Below, one piece after another: positions 15,793 to 23,933 of a DNA stretch of 64,000 nt. The notes beneath the pieces are model-generated. The model saw nothing but the letters and a program-made list of their open reading frames with translations. It made no database searches and was not told the DNA's origin. Position 1 is the first letter of the stretch. Each line of letters opens with the position of its first letter. Source of the stretch: Rothia nasimurium (GTDB lineage Bacteria; Actinomycetota; Actinomycetes; Actinomycetales; Micrococcaceae); assembly GCF_928391935.1 (NCBI RefSeq), contig NZ_CAKMTD010000010.1, positions 1-64,000 of the forward strand. Direction: 5' to 3'. The position numbers and the translations under genes are program-made.

Positions 15793-17559
15793 CTACTCGG
15801 GGCGGGCGCGGACGTCCTCAACCAGGGGGAGCTGGCGGGTAGCCACCCGCTGGGCCTCCTCTTCAATCTCCTTTTGGGCCGAGATAATGCGCATCTCGGT
15901 GGTCTTGAAGAGCTGCTCTGCCTTCTCCCGATCCAGCTTGTGCTCGCCGTTGATGAAGGACTTAGGCAGTGACATAGTCAGGACCCCAGCCCCCTGGTCC
16001 ATGGCGTCCTGAGCCTGCACCTGCACGTCAATCTGGTAGAGCACGTTGCTGACCACCTCGTAGTCGTACTTGTTGCGGACCTCCAGCACGGCAGCCTGGG
16101 CAGCCAGCACAGCCTGCTGTCGCACCAGGTTCATAAACTCCCGCTGACGCTGGCGCTCGGCCCAGCGGTCCTGGAAGTCACCGGACTTCTGGCCCTCCTC
16201 GATCCGGTCCATCATGCTGGTCATAACCTGTTTGAACTGCTCGAAGGAACGCAAGTCCCCGCTCTCTGACACCGTCTTATACATGGATTTCCACATGGCC
16301 TGCTGGGCAAGCTGCATGAGCTCTTGTTCCTCGTGGTCGTCCTTTTCAGCCGTGGCACTCACACCCAGCACCCGCACCAGCCAGGGCAGGGTCAGGCCGG
16401 GGAAGACCATGGTGAAGAAGAGAACGGTCAGCACGATAAAGACAGCCTCGGTGCGCATGCCGTCGGCTGTGGCGGGCAGGGTCAGGGCGAGCGCCAGGGT
16501 GACCAGGCCGCGCATACCGGCCCAGGTCATCACCAGCACCTCAGCAAAGGAGCGCGGGGTGGTGCGGCGGGAGCCCCGCCAGCCGCCCCACAGCCACATG
16601 CCGGTCAGCCAGGCCAGGCGGGTGCCGATGGCAACGGCTGAGATCAGTACGCCGTGCCAGATCATGGTGAGCACGTTGCTGTCAGCGGTGTAGAGGAGTT
16701 CGCCAGCCTGCAGGCCGATCAGGCCAAAGGCTAGGCCGGTGACCAGCATTTCAAGCACGTTCCAGAAGGCGGTGTTGGAGAGGCGCTCTTCGGCGGTGAG
16801 GTCGGCGCTGTAGCTGGCCATGTGAATGGCGGCGATGACCACAGCCACGACGCCCGAGGCGTGGAGTTCTTCAGCGATGATGTAGACACCAAAGGGGATC
16901 ACCAGGGTCAGGGCGCTTCGGCCAACCGGGTCGGACAGGTTGCGGCGCAGGGCGCTTCCTGCCCACCCCACGGCTAGGCCCAGTAGCACGGCAACCACCG
17001 CGCTGTAGGCGAAGCGGCCCAGGGCAGAGACGGGTTCGGGGTCGGTTCCGGCGGTCAGGGCCGCTAGGGCCACCTGGAAGATTACGAGGGAGACGGCGTC
17101 GTTGAAAATGCCCTCGGTTTGCAGGTTTGAGATGACCCGGCGGGGGATCCCTACGGGCTCGGCTACCGCTTCAACCGCTACCGGGTCGGGCGGGGCGACG
17201 GCCGCCCCAATGGCCAGGGCCAGGGCCAGGCTGATACCGGGCACAATCATCCAAGTGGCCCACCCCACCACGAGGGCAGAGACGGCGGTGAGGGCCAGGG
17301 AGTAAATCAGCACGCTCCGCCAGGATCGGCGGAGCATGCCCCAGGTCACCCGCTGGCCGATAGCCCACAGGAGGGGCGGGAGGAAGATCGGAAGAATAAT
17401 CTCGGGCTCGATATGCAGGGTGGGCATTTGTGGAATCACAATGACGACGCCGGTCACGAGGGTCAAGAGGACGGGCCAGGGCAGGTTGAGCCTGTCCCCC
17501 ACACTCACCAGCACCACGGTTGCCAGGAGCACCACGGCTATCACTATGAGAACTTCCAC
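15793..17559 (-). CDS. Cation:proton antiporter, CPA1 (NhaP/NhaK-like) family
   Basis: A 588-residue protein. The first about 400 residues form roughly 12 membrane segments with CPA1 signatures: EPEIILPIFLPPLLW, AAVAPPDPVAVEAVAEPVGIPRR, TEGIFNDAVSLVIF (the Asn-Asp ion-binding pair) and WAGMRGLVTLALALTLP. A cytoplasmic domain of about 180 residues follows, rich in Glu, Gln and Lys with coiled-coil character. It exchanges Na+ or K+ for H+. An inverted repeat lies just upstream (17590-17627). Confidence 0.92.
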   Translation of the reverse strand: MEVLIVIAVVLLATVVLVSVGDRLNLPWPVLLTLVTGVVIVIPQMPTLHIEPEIILPIFLPPLLWAIGQRVTWGMLRRSWRSVLIYSLALTAVSALVVGWATWMIVPGISLALALAIGAAVAPPDPVAVEAVAEPVGIPRRVISNLQTEGIFNDAVSLVIFQVALAALTAGTDPEPVSALGRFAYSAVVAVLLGLAVGWAGSALRRNLSDPVGRSALTLVIPFGVYIIAEELHASGVVAVVIAAIHMASYSADLTAEERLSNTAFWNVLEMLVTGLAFGLIGLQAGELLYTADSNVLTMIWHGVLISAVAIGTRLAWLTGMWLWGGWRGSRRTTPRSFAEVLVMTWAGMRGLVTLALALTLPATADGMRTEAVFIVLTVLFFTMVFPGLTLPWLVRVLGVSATAEKDDHEEQELMQLAQQAMWKSMYKTVSESGDLRSFEQFKQVMTSMMDRIEEGQKSGDFQDRWAERQRQREFMNLVRQQAVLAAQAAVLEVRNKYDYEVVSNVLYQIDVQVQAQDAMDQGAGVLTMSLPKSFINGEHKLDREKAEQLFKTTEMRIISAQKEIEEEAQRVATRQLPLVEDVRARPE

Positions 17560-17589
17560 GTTCTAATCCCTCTCTGTCGGCCCAACCTA

Positions 17590-17627
17590 CAGGTTTAACT
17601 CTAGTGCCTTAACCTCAGTTAAACCTG
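17590..17627. promoter_or_regulatory. Inverted repeat between the antiporter gene and bioB
   Basis: CAGGTTTAACT (17590-17600) and AGTTAAACCTG (17617-17627) form perfect 11-bp arms around a 16-nt spacer. It lies upstream of the antiporter start and downstream of the bioB stop, so it could be an operator or a weak terminator; no T tract follows. Confidence 0.5.
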
Positions 17628-17653
17628 TGCCCGGGGCAGGGTTTCCTGTGAGG

Positions 17654-18859
17654 TTAGAAGTTGGGGGTAGCGTCCGTCCCGACGCCCCGGCGGCGGATTT
17701 CGGGGACGATGACCTCCCCGCTGCCGTCCTGCCCGGGGGTATGGGTGCCGCAGGCCCCGGAGCTGCACCCGCCGCAGCCGCCGGAGGCCCCACAGGGGGC
17801 GAGGGCCGGGGCGGTTTCTTGGGCTAGGTCTACCCCATGGGCGCGGAGGTAGTCTTCGTGTTCGGCGACCAGGTCGCGGTCTTCGGCGCCGAGGACGACG
17901 AACCCGCCGTCCCGAATCATTTTCAGGTCGTCGAGGGCGGACTGGCCGGTGGAGGTCAGGTAGTCGCCCAGGAAGAGGGAGTTGACGACGTGCAGGGCCA
18001 GGGGTTGGAGGGTGCGAAGGTGCATTTCGCGGCCGCCTGCCATGCGGAGTTCCTTGTCGGGGGCGACCATGCGGACGGTGGCTAGGATACGGAGGCAGCG
18101 CATGGGGGTGAGTTCCCAGGTGCCAGCTAGCGGGGTGCCTTCGAAGGGCATGAGGAAGTTGACGGGGATGGAGTCGCCGCCTAGGTCGCGTAGGGCGAAG
18201 ATGGCGTCGACGAGTTGCTCGTCGGTTTCTTTCATGCCGACGATGAGGCCGGAGCAGGCGGAAAGTCCGGCGTCGTGGGCGCGGGCGACGGTGTCGAGGC
18301 GGTCTTGGTAGGTGTGGGTGGTGCAGATGTCGGCGTAGTGGTCTTCGCTGGTGTTGAGGTTGTGGTTGTAGGCGTCCACTCCGGCTTGTTTGAGGCGGTC
18401 GGCCTGGCCGTCCTTGAGAATGCCGAGGCAGGCGCAGACTTCTACCTGGGGGTGTTCTTCTTTGAGGCCTTCGACCATGTTGGCGACGCGTTCGACGTCG
18501 CGGTCGGTGGGGCCTTTGCCGGAGGCGACCATGCAGACGCGGGAGGCGCCGCCTGCTATGCCGTAGCCGGCTTGTTTGATGGCTTCGTCGGTTTTGATCC
18601 AGGTGTATTTGAGCACTTCAGCTTCGGAGCCGAGGCGTTGGGAGCAGTAGGTGCAGTCTTCGGGGCAGAGGCCGGATTTGAGGTTGACGAGGTAGTTTAC
18701 TTTGACGGTGTTGGCGAAGTGGTGGCGGCGCAGGCGGGAGGCGGCGTCGACGAGGGCGAAGGTTTCGGCGTCGGTGGCGGTGAGCATGGCAAGGGCTTCG
18801 TCGCGGCTTGCGGGCTGGCCAGCCAGGGCGCGGTCTGCGATAGCTGAAAAGTCGGTCAT
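17654..18859 (-). CDS. bioB: Biotin synthase BioB
   Basis: A 401-residue radical-SAM enzyme that inserts sulfur into dethiobiotin. The 4Fe-4S motif is CPEDCTYC ([14 protein letters not shown]). [43 protein letters not shown] and the BATS-domain segment [29 protein letters not shown] follow in order. A Gly/Cys-rich tail ([15 protein letters not shown]) extends beyond the usual end. The ATG at 18859 matches family starts; a GTG at 18874 is possible, and no clear ribosome site is seen for either. A BioQ-type operator lies 21 nt upstream. Confidence 0.95.
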   Translation of the reverse strand: MTDFSAIADRALAGQPASRDEALAMLTATDAETFALVDAASRLRRHHFANTVKVNYLVNLKSGLCPEDCTYCSQRLGSEAEVLKYTWIKTDEAIKQAGYGIAGGASRVCMVASGKGPTDRDVERVANMVEGLKEEHPQVEVCACLGILKDGQADRLKQAGVDAYNHNLNTSEDHYADICTTHTYQDRLDTVARAHDAGLSACSGLIVGMKETDEQLVDAIFALRDLGGDSIPVNFLMPFEGTPLAGTWELTPMRCLRILATVRMVAPDKELRMAGGREMHLRTLQPLALHVVNSLFLGDYLTSTGQSALDDLKMIRDGGFVVLGAEDRDLVAEHEDYLRAHGVDLAQETAPALAPCGASGGCGGCSSGACGTHTPGQDGSGEVIVPEIRRRGVGTDATPNF

Positions 18860-18880
18860 GGAACTAGTGAACACTTTTTT

Positions 18881-18893
18881 TGAACAGTGTTCA
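18881..18893. promoter_or_regulatory. BioQ-type operator upstream of bioB
   Basis: TGAACAGTGTTCA is a perfect palindrome matching the TGAAC-N3-GTT(C/A) pattern reported for the TetR-family biotin repressor BioQ of corynebacteria and mycobacteria. A half-site TGAAC lies at 18868-18872. The position, 21 nt from the bioB start, suits repression. Confidence 0.7.
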
Positions 18894-18914
18894 AATTAAG
18901 GGGCTTTATGACCC

Positions 18915-18979
18915 TAGGTACCATTTAAAACGGAAAAACCCACCAGCCAGGTGGGTTTTTCCGATTGAAATGGTACCTA
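18915..18979. terminator. Nested double hairpin between bioB and the BioB-like gene
   Basis: The inner hairpin CGGAAAAACCCACC (18931-18944) pairs with its complement (18950-18963) over a 5-nt loop. An outer pair of 12-bp arms, TAGGTACCATTT (18915-18926) and its complement (18968-18979), encloses it. It sits just past the stop of the minus-strand BioB-like gene and is a plausible terminator for it. Confidence 0.7.
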
Positions 18980-18996
18980 CTCGATCGGGGGGAGGG

Positions 18997-19683
18997 CTAG
19001 GAGCCGCAACCGCCAGAGCCACAGGCGCAGTTGCCCCCGCAGCCGCCCGCCTGGGCACCGGCCAGCACCACCTCAGCGTAGGCGGCAGCATCCTCAACAC
19101 CCAGGCCCTCCAGATGCTGAACATACTCAGCAACCAGATCCCGCTCCCCCGCCTCAGCAATCGTCAAGCCAGCCCCAACAATCAGCTTCAAATCCTCAAA
19201 CACCAGGCGCGGCTCATCCTGGCTAACATTCAGCTCAAGAGAATCAACAGCCCCCATAGCCAGCGGCTGCAGGGAACGCAGGGTGGTTTCGCGGCTCAGC
19301 CCCAGGTGCAAGCTCCGGGCAGGGTTGGCGACGCGGGCCGCCGCCAGCACCCGCAGGGCCTCCATGGGAATCAGGGAGGCCTCCCCGGCCACAAAGTCCA
19401 CGCGCAGGGCGTCATCGGCAGTATCAAGCAGAGTGGCGGTCAGGGCGTCGGCGTCGAAGGGGGCGGCAACTTCCACCAGGACGCCTGCCCCCGGCTTTTC
19501 CGCCCCCAGCAGGTTGGTGACAGTCACGGTGGGCCCGCAGTGGGTGTTACGCAGCTCGGCGGCGAACTCCATGAGGGCGAAGGTGGCGGCGGGGCTGGCC
19601 GTCAGGATGTCGTGGAGGTCGTCGGGTGTAGCGGCTTCTCCGGCGCGGAGGCGGCGGGTGAGGTCTGAAAAGTTGAGTGTCAT
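18997..19683 (-). CDS. Degenerate BioB paralogue lacking the radical-SAM cluster motif, Cys-rich tail
   Basis: A 228-residue protein upstream of bioB on the same strand. Its N terminus (FSDLTRRLRAGEAATPDDL ... ATFALMEFAAELR) aligns with the BioB N terminus. Its second half (ALRVLAAARVANP, ETTLRSLQPLAMGAVDSLEL, AEAGERDLVAEYVQHLEGLG) aligns with the BATS region. The CxxxCxxC motif and most of the TIM barrel are absent. The tail is Cys/Gly-rich (GGCGGNCACGSGGCG), like the tail of BioB. It cannot be a radical-SAM enzyme; an auxiliary role for BioB is inferred. Start chosen at 19683, with GGAGGG close by. Confidence 0.8.
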   Translation of the reverse strand: MTLNFSDLTRRLRAGEAATPDDLHDILTASPAATFALMEFAAELRNTHCGPTVTVTNLLGAEKPGAGVLVEVAAPFDADALTATLLDTADDALRVDFVAGEASLIPMEALRVLAAARVANPARSLHLGLSRETTLRSLQPLAMGAVDSLELNVSQDEPRLVFEDLKLIVGAGLTIAEAGERDLVAEYVQHLEGLGVEDAAAYAEVVLAGAQAGGCGGNCACGSGGCGS

Positions 19684-19764
19684 ACCCTCCAATCTACTCC
19701 TGATGTGAGGCACATCGGGCCGGACTGGCTGTTCACCGCCTGCAAAGTAGGCCACAATGAGGGG

Positions 19765-20340
19765 GTGGCTTTAACCCGTGAAAAAATTCTTGAGACTGCC
19801 CTTGAGGTGCTCCGCTCTTTTGGCTTGGCTGACCTGTCTATGCGCCGGTTGGCGACTGAGCTGGGGGTGGCACCTGGGGCCCTCTACTACCATGTGAAGA
19901 ACAAGCAGGAGCTGCTGGGGTCCCTGGCTTCCCGCATGTTGGAGGCGGTTCCGGTGGAGCCTGCCCCGGGTGGGGCTGAGGGGGCAGGACGCGCCCGCCC
20001 GGCCCTGCTGGACGCCACCGGGAATCTCTACCGGCAACTTATTCCCATTAAGGAATCTTCCGAAGTCATCCGGCTTGCCCTGGCCCTATCGCCTGAGATG
20101 GAGTCCAGGGACCAGCTCACCCTCCTGGGCCTGTTTGCAGACCACTTATCATCTATTACCCCACCGGAATATAGCGCCCTAGCTGCTGAAAGCCTCCTCC
20201 ACCTGGCCCTGAGCCTCATTGAGCAGGAACAGACCCGGGCCCTCCTCACCAGCAGCACCCCGCCCGCCGAGCCACCGGCGTCCTACCAGCTCACGCTCAC
20301 CGCCCTCATCACCGGCTACACCCACCTCACCAACCAGTAA
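19765..20340 (+). CDS. TetR family regulator, probable biotin repressor BioQ
   Basis: A TetR-type repressor of about 191 residues. The HTH is TREKILETALEVLRSFGLADLSMRRLATELGVAPGALYYHVKNKQELL. It is divergent from the BioB-like gene and close to the TGAAC-N3-GTTCA operator before bioB, which makes BioQ the best guess. I prefer the GTG at 19765 behind GAGGGG because the HTH begins a few residues later; upstream starts would overlap the divergent gene. galK follows after 10 nt, probably in the same transcript. Confidence 0.75.
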   Translation: MALTREKILETALEVLRSFGLADLSMRRLATELGVAPGALYYHVKNKQELLGSLASRMLEAVPVEPAPGGAEGAGRARPALLDATGNLYRQLIPIKESSEVIRLALALSPEMESRDQLTLLGLFADHLSSITPPEYSALAAESLLHLALSLIEQEQTRALLTSSTPPAEPPASYQLTLTALITGYTHLTNQ

Positions 20341-20350
20341 GAAGACCACC

Positions 20351-21724
20351 GTGACCTTTCGTGTAGAGCCCACCTGGGCCACCCTGCCCAACCACCAGCA
20401 GCAAATCGAAGCAGCCCGATTAGCCTTCATCGACAAGTACGGGGTAGAGCCCGACGGCGTCTGGTCGGCCCCCGGCCGCCTCAACCTCCTGGGTGAATAC
20501 ATTGACTTCTTAGGCGGCTCCTGCATGCCCATGCCCCTGCCCTACCGCACCTATGTGGCAGGCAGGCTCCGCACGGACGGCGTCCTACGCGCCACCTCCC
20601 TCCAAATGCCCGGGGACGACCGCACCGTCGTGATCCGCGAAATCACCCCCGGCACCTTCAAGGGCTGGTTCACCTACGTTGCAGGCGTTGCCTGGGCCAT
20701 GAACCAGGAAGGGGGCAAGGATATCTCCCTCCCCCACGCCTTCGGCGCTGACCTTTTGATTACCTCCCAGGTTCCGGTGGGCGGCGGGCTCTCCTCATCG
20801 GCTGCCCTTGAATGTTCCACCGCCCTTGCCCTCTTAGAGCTCTCCTGCCCCCTCCGCAAGGATTGCGACTGCACCGAGGCCATTCCCGATGACCGTTCCC
20901 CCCGCAACGACGCCCTCCGCACCCGGCTTGCCGCCGTCTGCATGCGGGCTGAGAACGAGGTGGCAGGGGCCCGCACCGGCGGCCTGGACCAAACCGCCTC
21001 CCTGCGGTCAGAACCGGGCAAGGCCCTGGTGGTAGATTTCCGGGACTTCTCCATTGAACCGCTCACCGTCGATGTGGCGAGCGCCGATTTGGGGTGGCTG
21101 GTGATCAATACCAACACCCCGCATGAGCTTGCCGGGGGCGAATTTGCTGCCCGCCGGGCAGCCAACGAAGCCGTCACCGACGCTATGGGACTTGATTACC
21201 TCCGCAACGCCCTCCCCGGGGACTTGACCTGCGCTGGCCTGAACGAACGTGAAGCCAAGCAGCACCGCCTGGATTTGGTAGACCACACCGTCAACCGGGC
21301 CCTGGACGCCCTAGAAGAGGCCGGGGTCCCCCTGGATTTTCCGCGCGGCTGGGTGCGCCATACCCTGCATGACATGACCCTGGTAGAGCGGGCCGCCTAC
21401 CTGCTCAAAACCCCGGATACTACCGGCCAGGTGGCATGGAAGGAGCTGGGCCGCCTCTTCACCGAGAGCTTTGTATCAATGCGCGATGAGTTGCGAGTGT
21501 CGCGCCCTGAGATTGATGTGGCGGTTGACACCTGCCTGAAGGCCGGGGCTCTGGGCGCCCGCCTGGTTGGCGGTGGTTTTGGCGGGGCCGTCATGGCACT
21601 TATGCCGGCTGACCTGGTCGAGTCTGCAGCGGAACAGGTGACCCTAGCCTACGCCCAGCGGGGCTTTGCAGACCCTGAGTTCCTCCCGATGGTGGCAGGA
21701 AGCCCGGCTGACCGCGACCTCTAA
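20351..21724 (+). CDS. galK: Galactokinase
   Basis: A 457-residue GHMP kinase that phosphorylates galactose at C1 in the Leloir pathway. The sugar-binding signature is GRLNLLGEYIDFLGG near residue 40. The ATP loop is VPVGGGLSSSAALECSTALAL, and the C-terminal GHMP motif is GARLVGGGFGGAVMAL. Residues around GLDQTASL supply the catalytic Asp region. It starts with GTG at 20351 and is a little longer than the usual 380-400 residues. No galT or galE is adjacent; it lies 10 nt behind the TetR gene. Confidence 0.92.
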   Translation: MTFRVEPTWATLPNHQQQIEAARLAFIDKYGVEPDGVWSAPGRLNLLGEYIDFLGGSCMPMPLPYRTYVAGRLRTDGVLRATSLQMPGDDRTVVIREITPGTFKGWFTYVAGVAWAMNQEGGKDISLPHAFGADLLITSQVPVGGGLSSSAALECSTALALLELSCPLRKDCDCTEAIPDDRSPRNDALRTRLAAVCMRAENEVAGARTGGLDQTASLRSEPGKALVVDFRDFSIEPLTVDVASADLGWLVINTNTPHELAGGEFAARRAANEAVTDAMGLDYLRNALPGDLTCAGLNEREAKQHRLDLVDHTVNRALDALEEAGVPLDFPRGWVRHTLHDMTLVERAAYLLKTPDTTGQVAWKELGRLFTESFVSMRDELRVSRPEIDVAVDTCLKAGALGARLVGGGFGGAVMALMPADLVESAAEQVTLAYAQRGFADPEFLPMVAGSPADRDL

Positions 21725-21854
21725 AAACTCTCCTGTGATTTTGGGCGTGCCGAACAGGTTTCAGGGGTTTTTCTCATCGTGGAGCTCTACACTGTGAACA
21801 GGAAGAACGATTCGTTTTTCTGTATCTCGCATTTTTAGATGAAAGGGGAACCTC

Positions 21855-22022
21855 ATGGGTTTCGATCTCAACAGCGCAATCAACGACGGTATCGACAAGG
21901 CTAAGGACATCGTTAACGAGAAGGTTGGCCAGGAAGTTGTCAACGAAGAGCAGGCCCAGCAGGCTAAGGACGCTGCTGCTGGCGTTGCTGGCAAGCTGAC
22001 CGAAAAGTTCGGTGGCCAGTAA
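21855..22022 (+). CDS. Small charged helical protein (55 residues)
   Basis: ATG at 21855 with AAAGGGGA 6 nt upstream. The 55-residue product is Lys/Glu/Ala-rich and amphipathic: MGFDLNSAINDGIDKAKDIV and then AKDAAAGVAGKLTEKFGGQ. It resembles the small Rv0909/MT0933-type antitoxin and CsbD-like stress proteins in composition and length, but I cannot assign it. A hairpin terminator follows within 30 nt, so it is an independently expressed gene. Confidence 0.75.
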   Translation: MGFDLNSAINDGIDKAKDIVNEKVGQEVVNEEQAQQAKDAAAGVAGKLTEKFGGQ

Positions 22023-22046
22023 GTTCTAGTTTTTAGATCTTGTGTG

Positions 22047-22073
22047 AGGGAGGCTCCCCCGTGGGGCCTCCCT
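22047..22073 (+). terminator. Terminator after the 55-residue protein gene
   Basis: AGGGAGGC (22047-22054) pairs with GCCTCCCT (22066-22073), with inner C4/G4 pairing, followed by TTCTTG. Confidence 0.75.
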
Positions 22074-22181
22074 TTCTTGTGCCCTGTGTGGGGCTGGGTT
22101 GTCGGGGCTGTGGGGGTCTGGTCTTCCCCGGAGGGAAGAATTTTTTGAAATTACAGGTTTTCTACAGGCTGCGAATGAAAG

Positions 22182-22321
22182 TTATCCACAGGTGGGGATA
22201 AAACTGGGGAAATCTCTTACACCCGTGTAATTCACCCTGTTTTTAAGGCTCTTTTGAGCTATACACAGCTTTTTAACATCTGTGGAATTACACTCTTGTA
22301 TTTATCAACAGCTGTGGATAA
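22182..22321. other. DnaA-box cluster in a convergent intergenic region
   Basis: Two perfect TTATCCACA boxes in opposite orientation (22182-22190; complement at 22313-22321). Between them are degenerate relatives: ATACACAG near 22261, TGTGGAATTA near 22281 and TTATCAACA near 22302. The stretch is AT-rich and gene-free, 20 kb from dnaA. It could titrate or reactivate DnaA, or be a former origin element. Confidence 0.6.
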
Positions 22322-22362
22322 ACCCTGTGGAGAACGTGCTTGCAGCCCCAAACCACCAAAAA

Positions 22363-22392
22363 ACCGGGGCCAGGTAAATCCCTGACCCCGGT
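22363..22392 (-). terminator. Terminator of the rhomboid gene
   Basis: ACCGGGGCCAGG pairs with CCTGACCCCGGT with one mismatch, followed on the minus strand by a T6 run. Confidence 0.8.
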
Positions 22393-22413
22393 CGCGTCCT
22401 CACCCCCCTTTTT

Positions 22414-23205
22414 TTAGCGGGAAGGACGACCACGCCCCCTCTGCCCGGAGCTAGGCAGGCGGTCGAGCGCTGAAGCAATGAGGGCACCTGTCACCAGACC
22501 ACCCAGGTGGGCCTCCCAGGAGATGCCGGGCATCAGGAAGCCAAAAGCAAAGTTAATCGCAACCAGGATGATGATGCTGTTGGTACTCTGCTGGCGGGCC
22601 CGGGCAATCGCAAAGAAAGCCCCGAAGAGGCCGAAGACACCGCCAGAAGCACCCAGGGTAGCGACATTCATATCACCTGTGACAAAGGCAGCGATGAGGT
22701 GAACGGCTACTGACCCACCCAGAATTGAGCCCAGGTAGGTGGCCAGGAATTTCCAGCGGCCCAGAACCGGCTCCAGGGCCTGGCCGAAGAGGTAGAGGGT
22801 GAACATGTTGAGGCCCAGGTGGGTGAAGTTGCTGGGTGAGTGTAAGAAGCCAGCCGTCAGCAGGCGGTACCACTCTCCCGTTACCTCAACGTAGAGCGGG
22901 ACGTAGATACCGGCCCGGGTCACCGCCGGGAATATGAGCTGCAGGAGCCAGAGTGCCACGTTCCCCCCGATGAGGGTGTAGGTGACAAGTGGCTTGGCCG
23001 TAGCGTACCGAACCTTGGGGGCTGCTTTCTGGGCAGCGGCCAGGCAGTCCACGCACATCATGCCCACCTCAAGCGGCACTTGACAGGCCCCGCAGGCTAG
23101 CCGCCCGCAGCGTCCGCACCGCACATAGGTCACCTGGTCGGGGTGCCGCGGGCACACCGATACGTCCCCGCTGTTATAGCCAAATTGGCCTGCCTGCTCG
23201 CTCAC
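22414..23205 (-). CDS. Rhomboid family intramembrane serine protease with N-terminal zinc-finger-like motif
   Basis: A 263-residue protein. Residues 14-55 hold a B-box-like Cys/His cluster (CPRHPDQVTYVRCGRCGRLACGAC, then CVDCL). Six membrane segments follow. The rhomboid catalytic Ser lies in TLGASGGVFGLFGAFFA and the catalytic His in SWEAHLGGLVTGAL; FTHLGLNMFTLYLFGQALE supplies the HxxxN helix. It cleaves membrane proteins within the bilayer; substrates are unknown. Single gene with its own terminator. Confidence 0.92.
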   Translation of the reverse strand: MSEQAGQFGYNSGDVSVCPRHPDQVTYVRCGRCGRLACGACQVPLEVGMMCVDCLAAAQKAAPKVRYATAKPLVTYTLIGGNVALWLLQLIFPAVTRAGIYVPLYVEVTGEWYRLLTAGFLHSPSNFTHLGLNMFTLYLFGQALEPVLGRWKFLATYLGSILGGSVAVHLIAAFVTGDMNVATLGASGGVFGLFGAFFAIARARQQSTNSIIILVAINFAFGFLMPGISWEAHLGGLVTGALIASALDRLPSSGQRGRGRPSR

Positions 23206-23319
23206 GCGCTCGTCCTTTCACCTGCGGCGTTAGCCGCTCACGCAAAAATTTTTTTCTAGGGGGTAGAGCAAAGGCCCACCCAGGGCGGGCGGGCCTTATG
23301 CTGTCTAGAGCTAAAAGTC

Positions 23320-23844
23320 TTAGAGCTCTTCGATGTCGATGGAGAAGATGACGACGTCCTCGACGGGGCGGTCCATAGCGCCGGTGGCTACGCCCTCAAT
23401 GGCGTCAACGACCTTCTTGGAGTCTTCGTCTGCGACCTCACCGAAGATGGTGTGGCGGCCGTTGAGCCAGGGGGTTTCAACGGTGGTGATGAAGAACTGG
23501 GAGCCGTTGGTGCCGGGGCCTGCGTTGGCCATAGCCAGCAGGTAGGGCTTGTTGAAGCTCAGTTCGGGGTGGATTTCGTCCTTGAACTGGTAGCCGGGGC
23601 CGCCGATACCCTGACCGAGGGGGTCGCCACCCTGGATCATGAAGTCGCGGATGATGCGGTGGAAGATGACGTCCTTGTAGAGGGGGCCTTCCTGCACTTC
23701 GCCGGTGCGGGGGTGGCGCCATTCCTGGGTGCCGTCGGACAGGCCGATGAAGTTCTTGACGGTCAGCGGTGCGTGGTTACCGAAGAGGTTAACGACGATG
23801 TCACCGTGGTTGGTGTGAATAGTTGCTTTTGCAGTTGCAGTCAT
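23320..23844 (-). CDS. Cyclophilin-type peptidyl-prolyl cis-trans isomerase
   Basis: A 174-residue cytosolic cyclophilin without a signal peptide. It starts TATIHTNHGDIVVNLFG. The active-site block is YKDVIFHRIIRDFMIQGGDPLGQG, then LAMANAGPGTNGSQFFIT and NGRHTIFGEV. All conserved catalytic residues (Arg in FHRII, Phe, His in GRHTIFG) are present. It catalyses proline isomerisation in protein folding. Single gene; a GGCCC/GGGCC hairpin near 23271-23297 lies past the stop. Confidence 0.93.
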   Translation of the reverse strand: MTATAKATIHTNHGDIVVNLFGNHAPLTVKNFIGLSDGTQEWRHPRTGEVQEGPLYKDVIFHRIIRDFMIQGGDPLGQGIGGPGYQFKDEIHPELSFNKPYLLAMANAGPGTNGSQFFITTVETPWLNGRHTIFGEVADEDSKKVVDAIEGVATGAMDRPVEDVVIFSIDIEEL

Positions 23845-23933
23845 GCCCCTATTCTTGCACGGCTAGGTGGGTGCCCGCTAGATATGACCTGACCTTTTGC
23901 GGTGAGTGAAAGGGGCGGACGCCGGGGCGCGGC

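Noticed and set aside
18215..18847. A 210-codon frame opposite bioB
   Set aside because: Low-complexity Gly/Ala/Val product, a mirror of the bioB codons.
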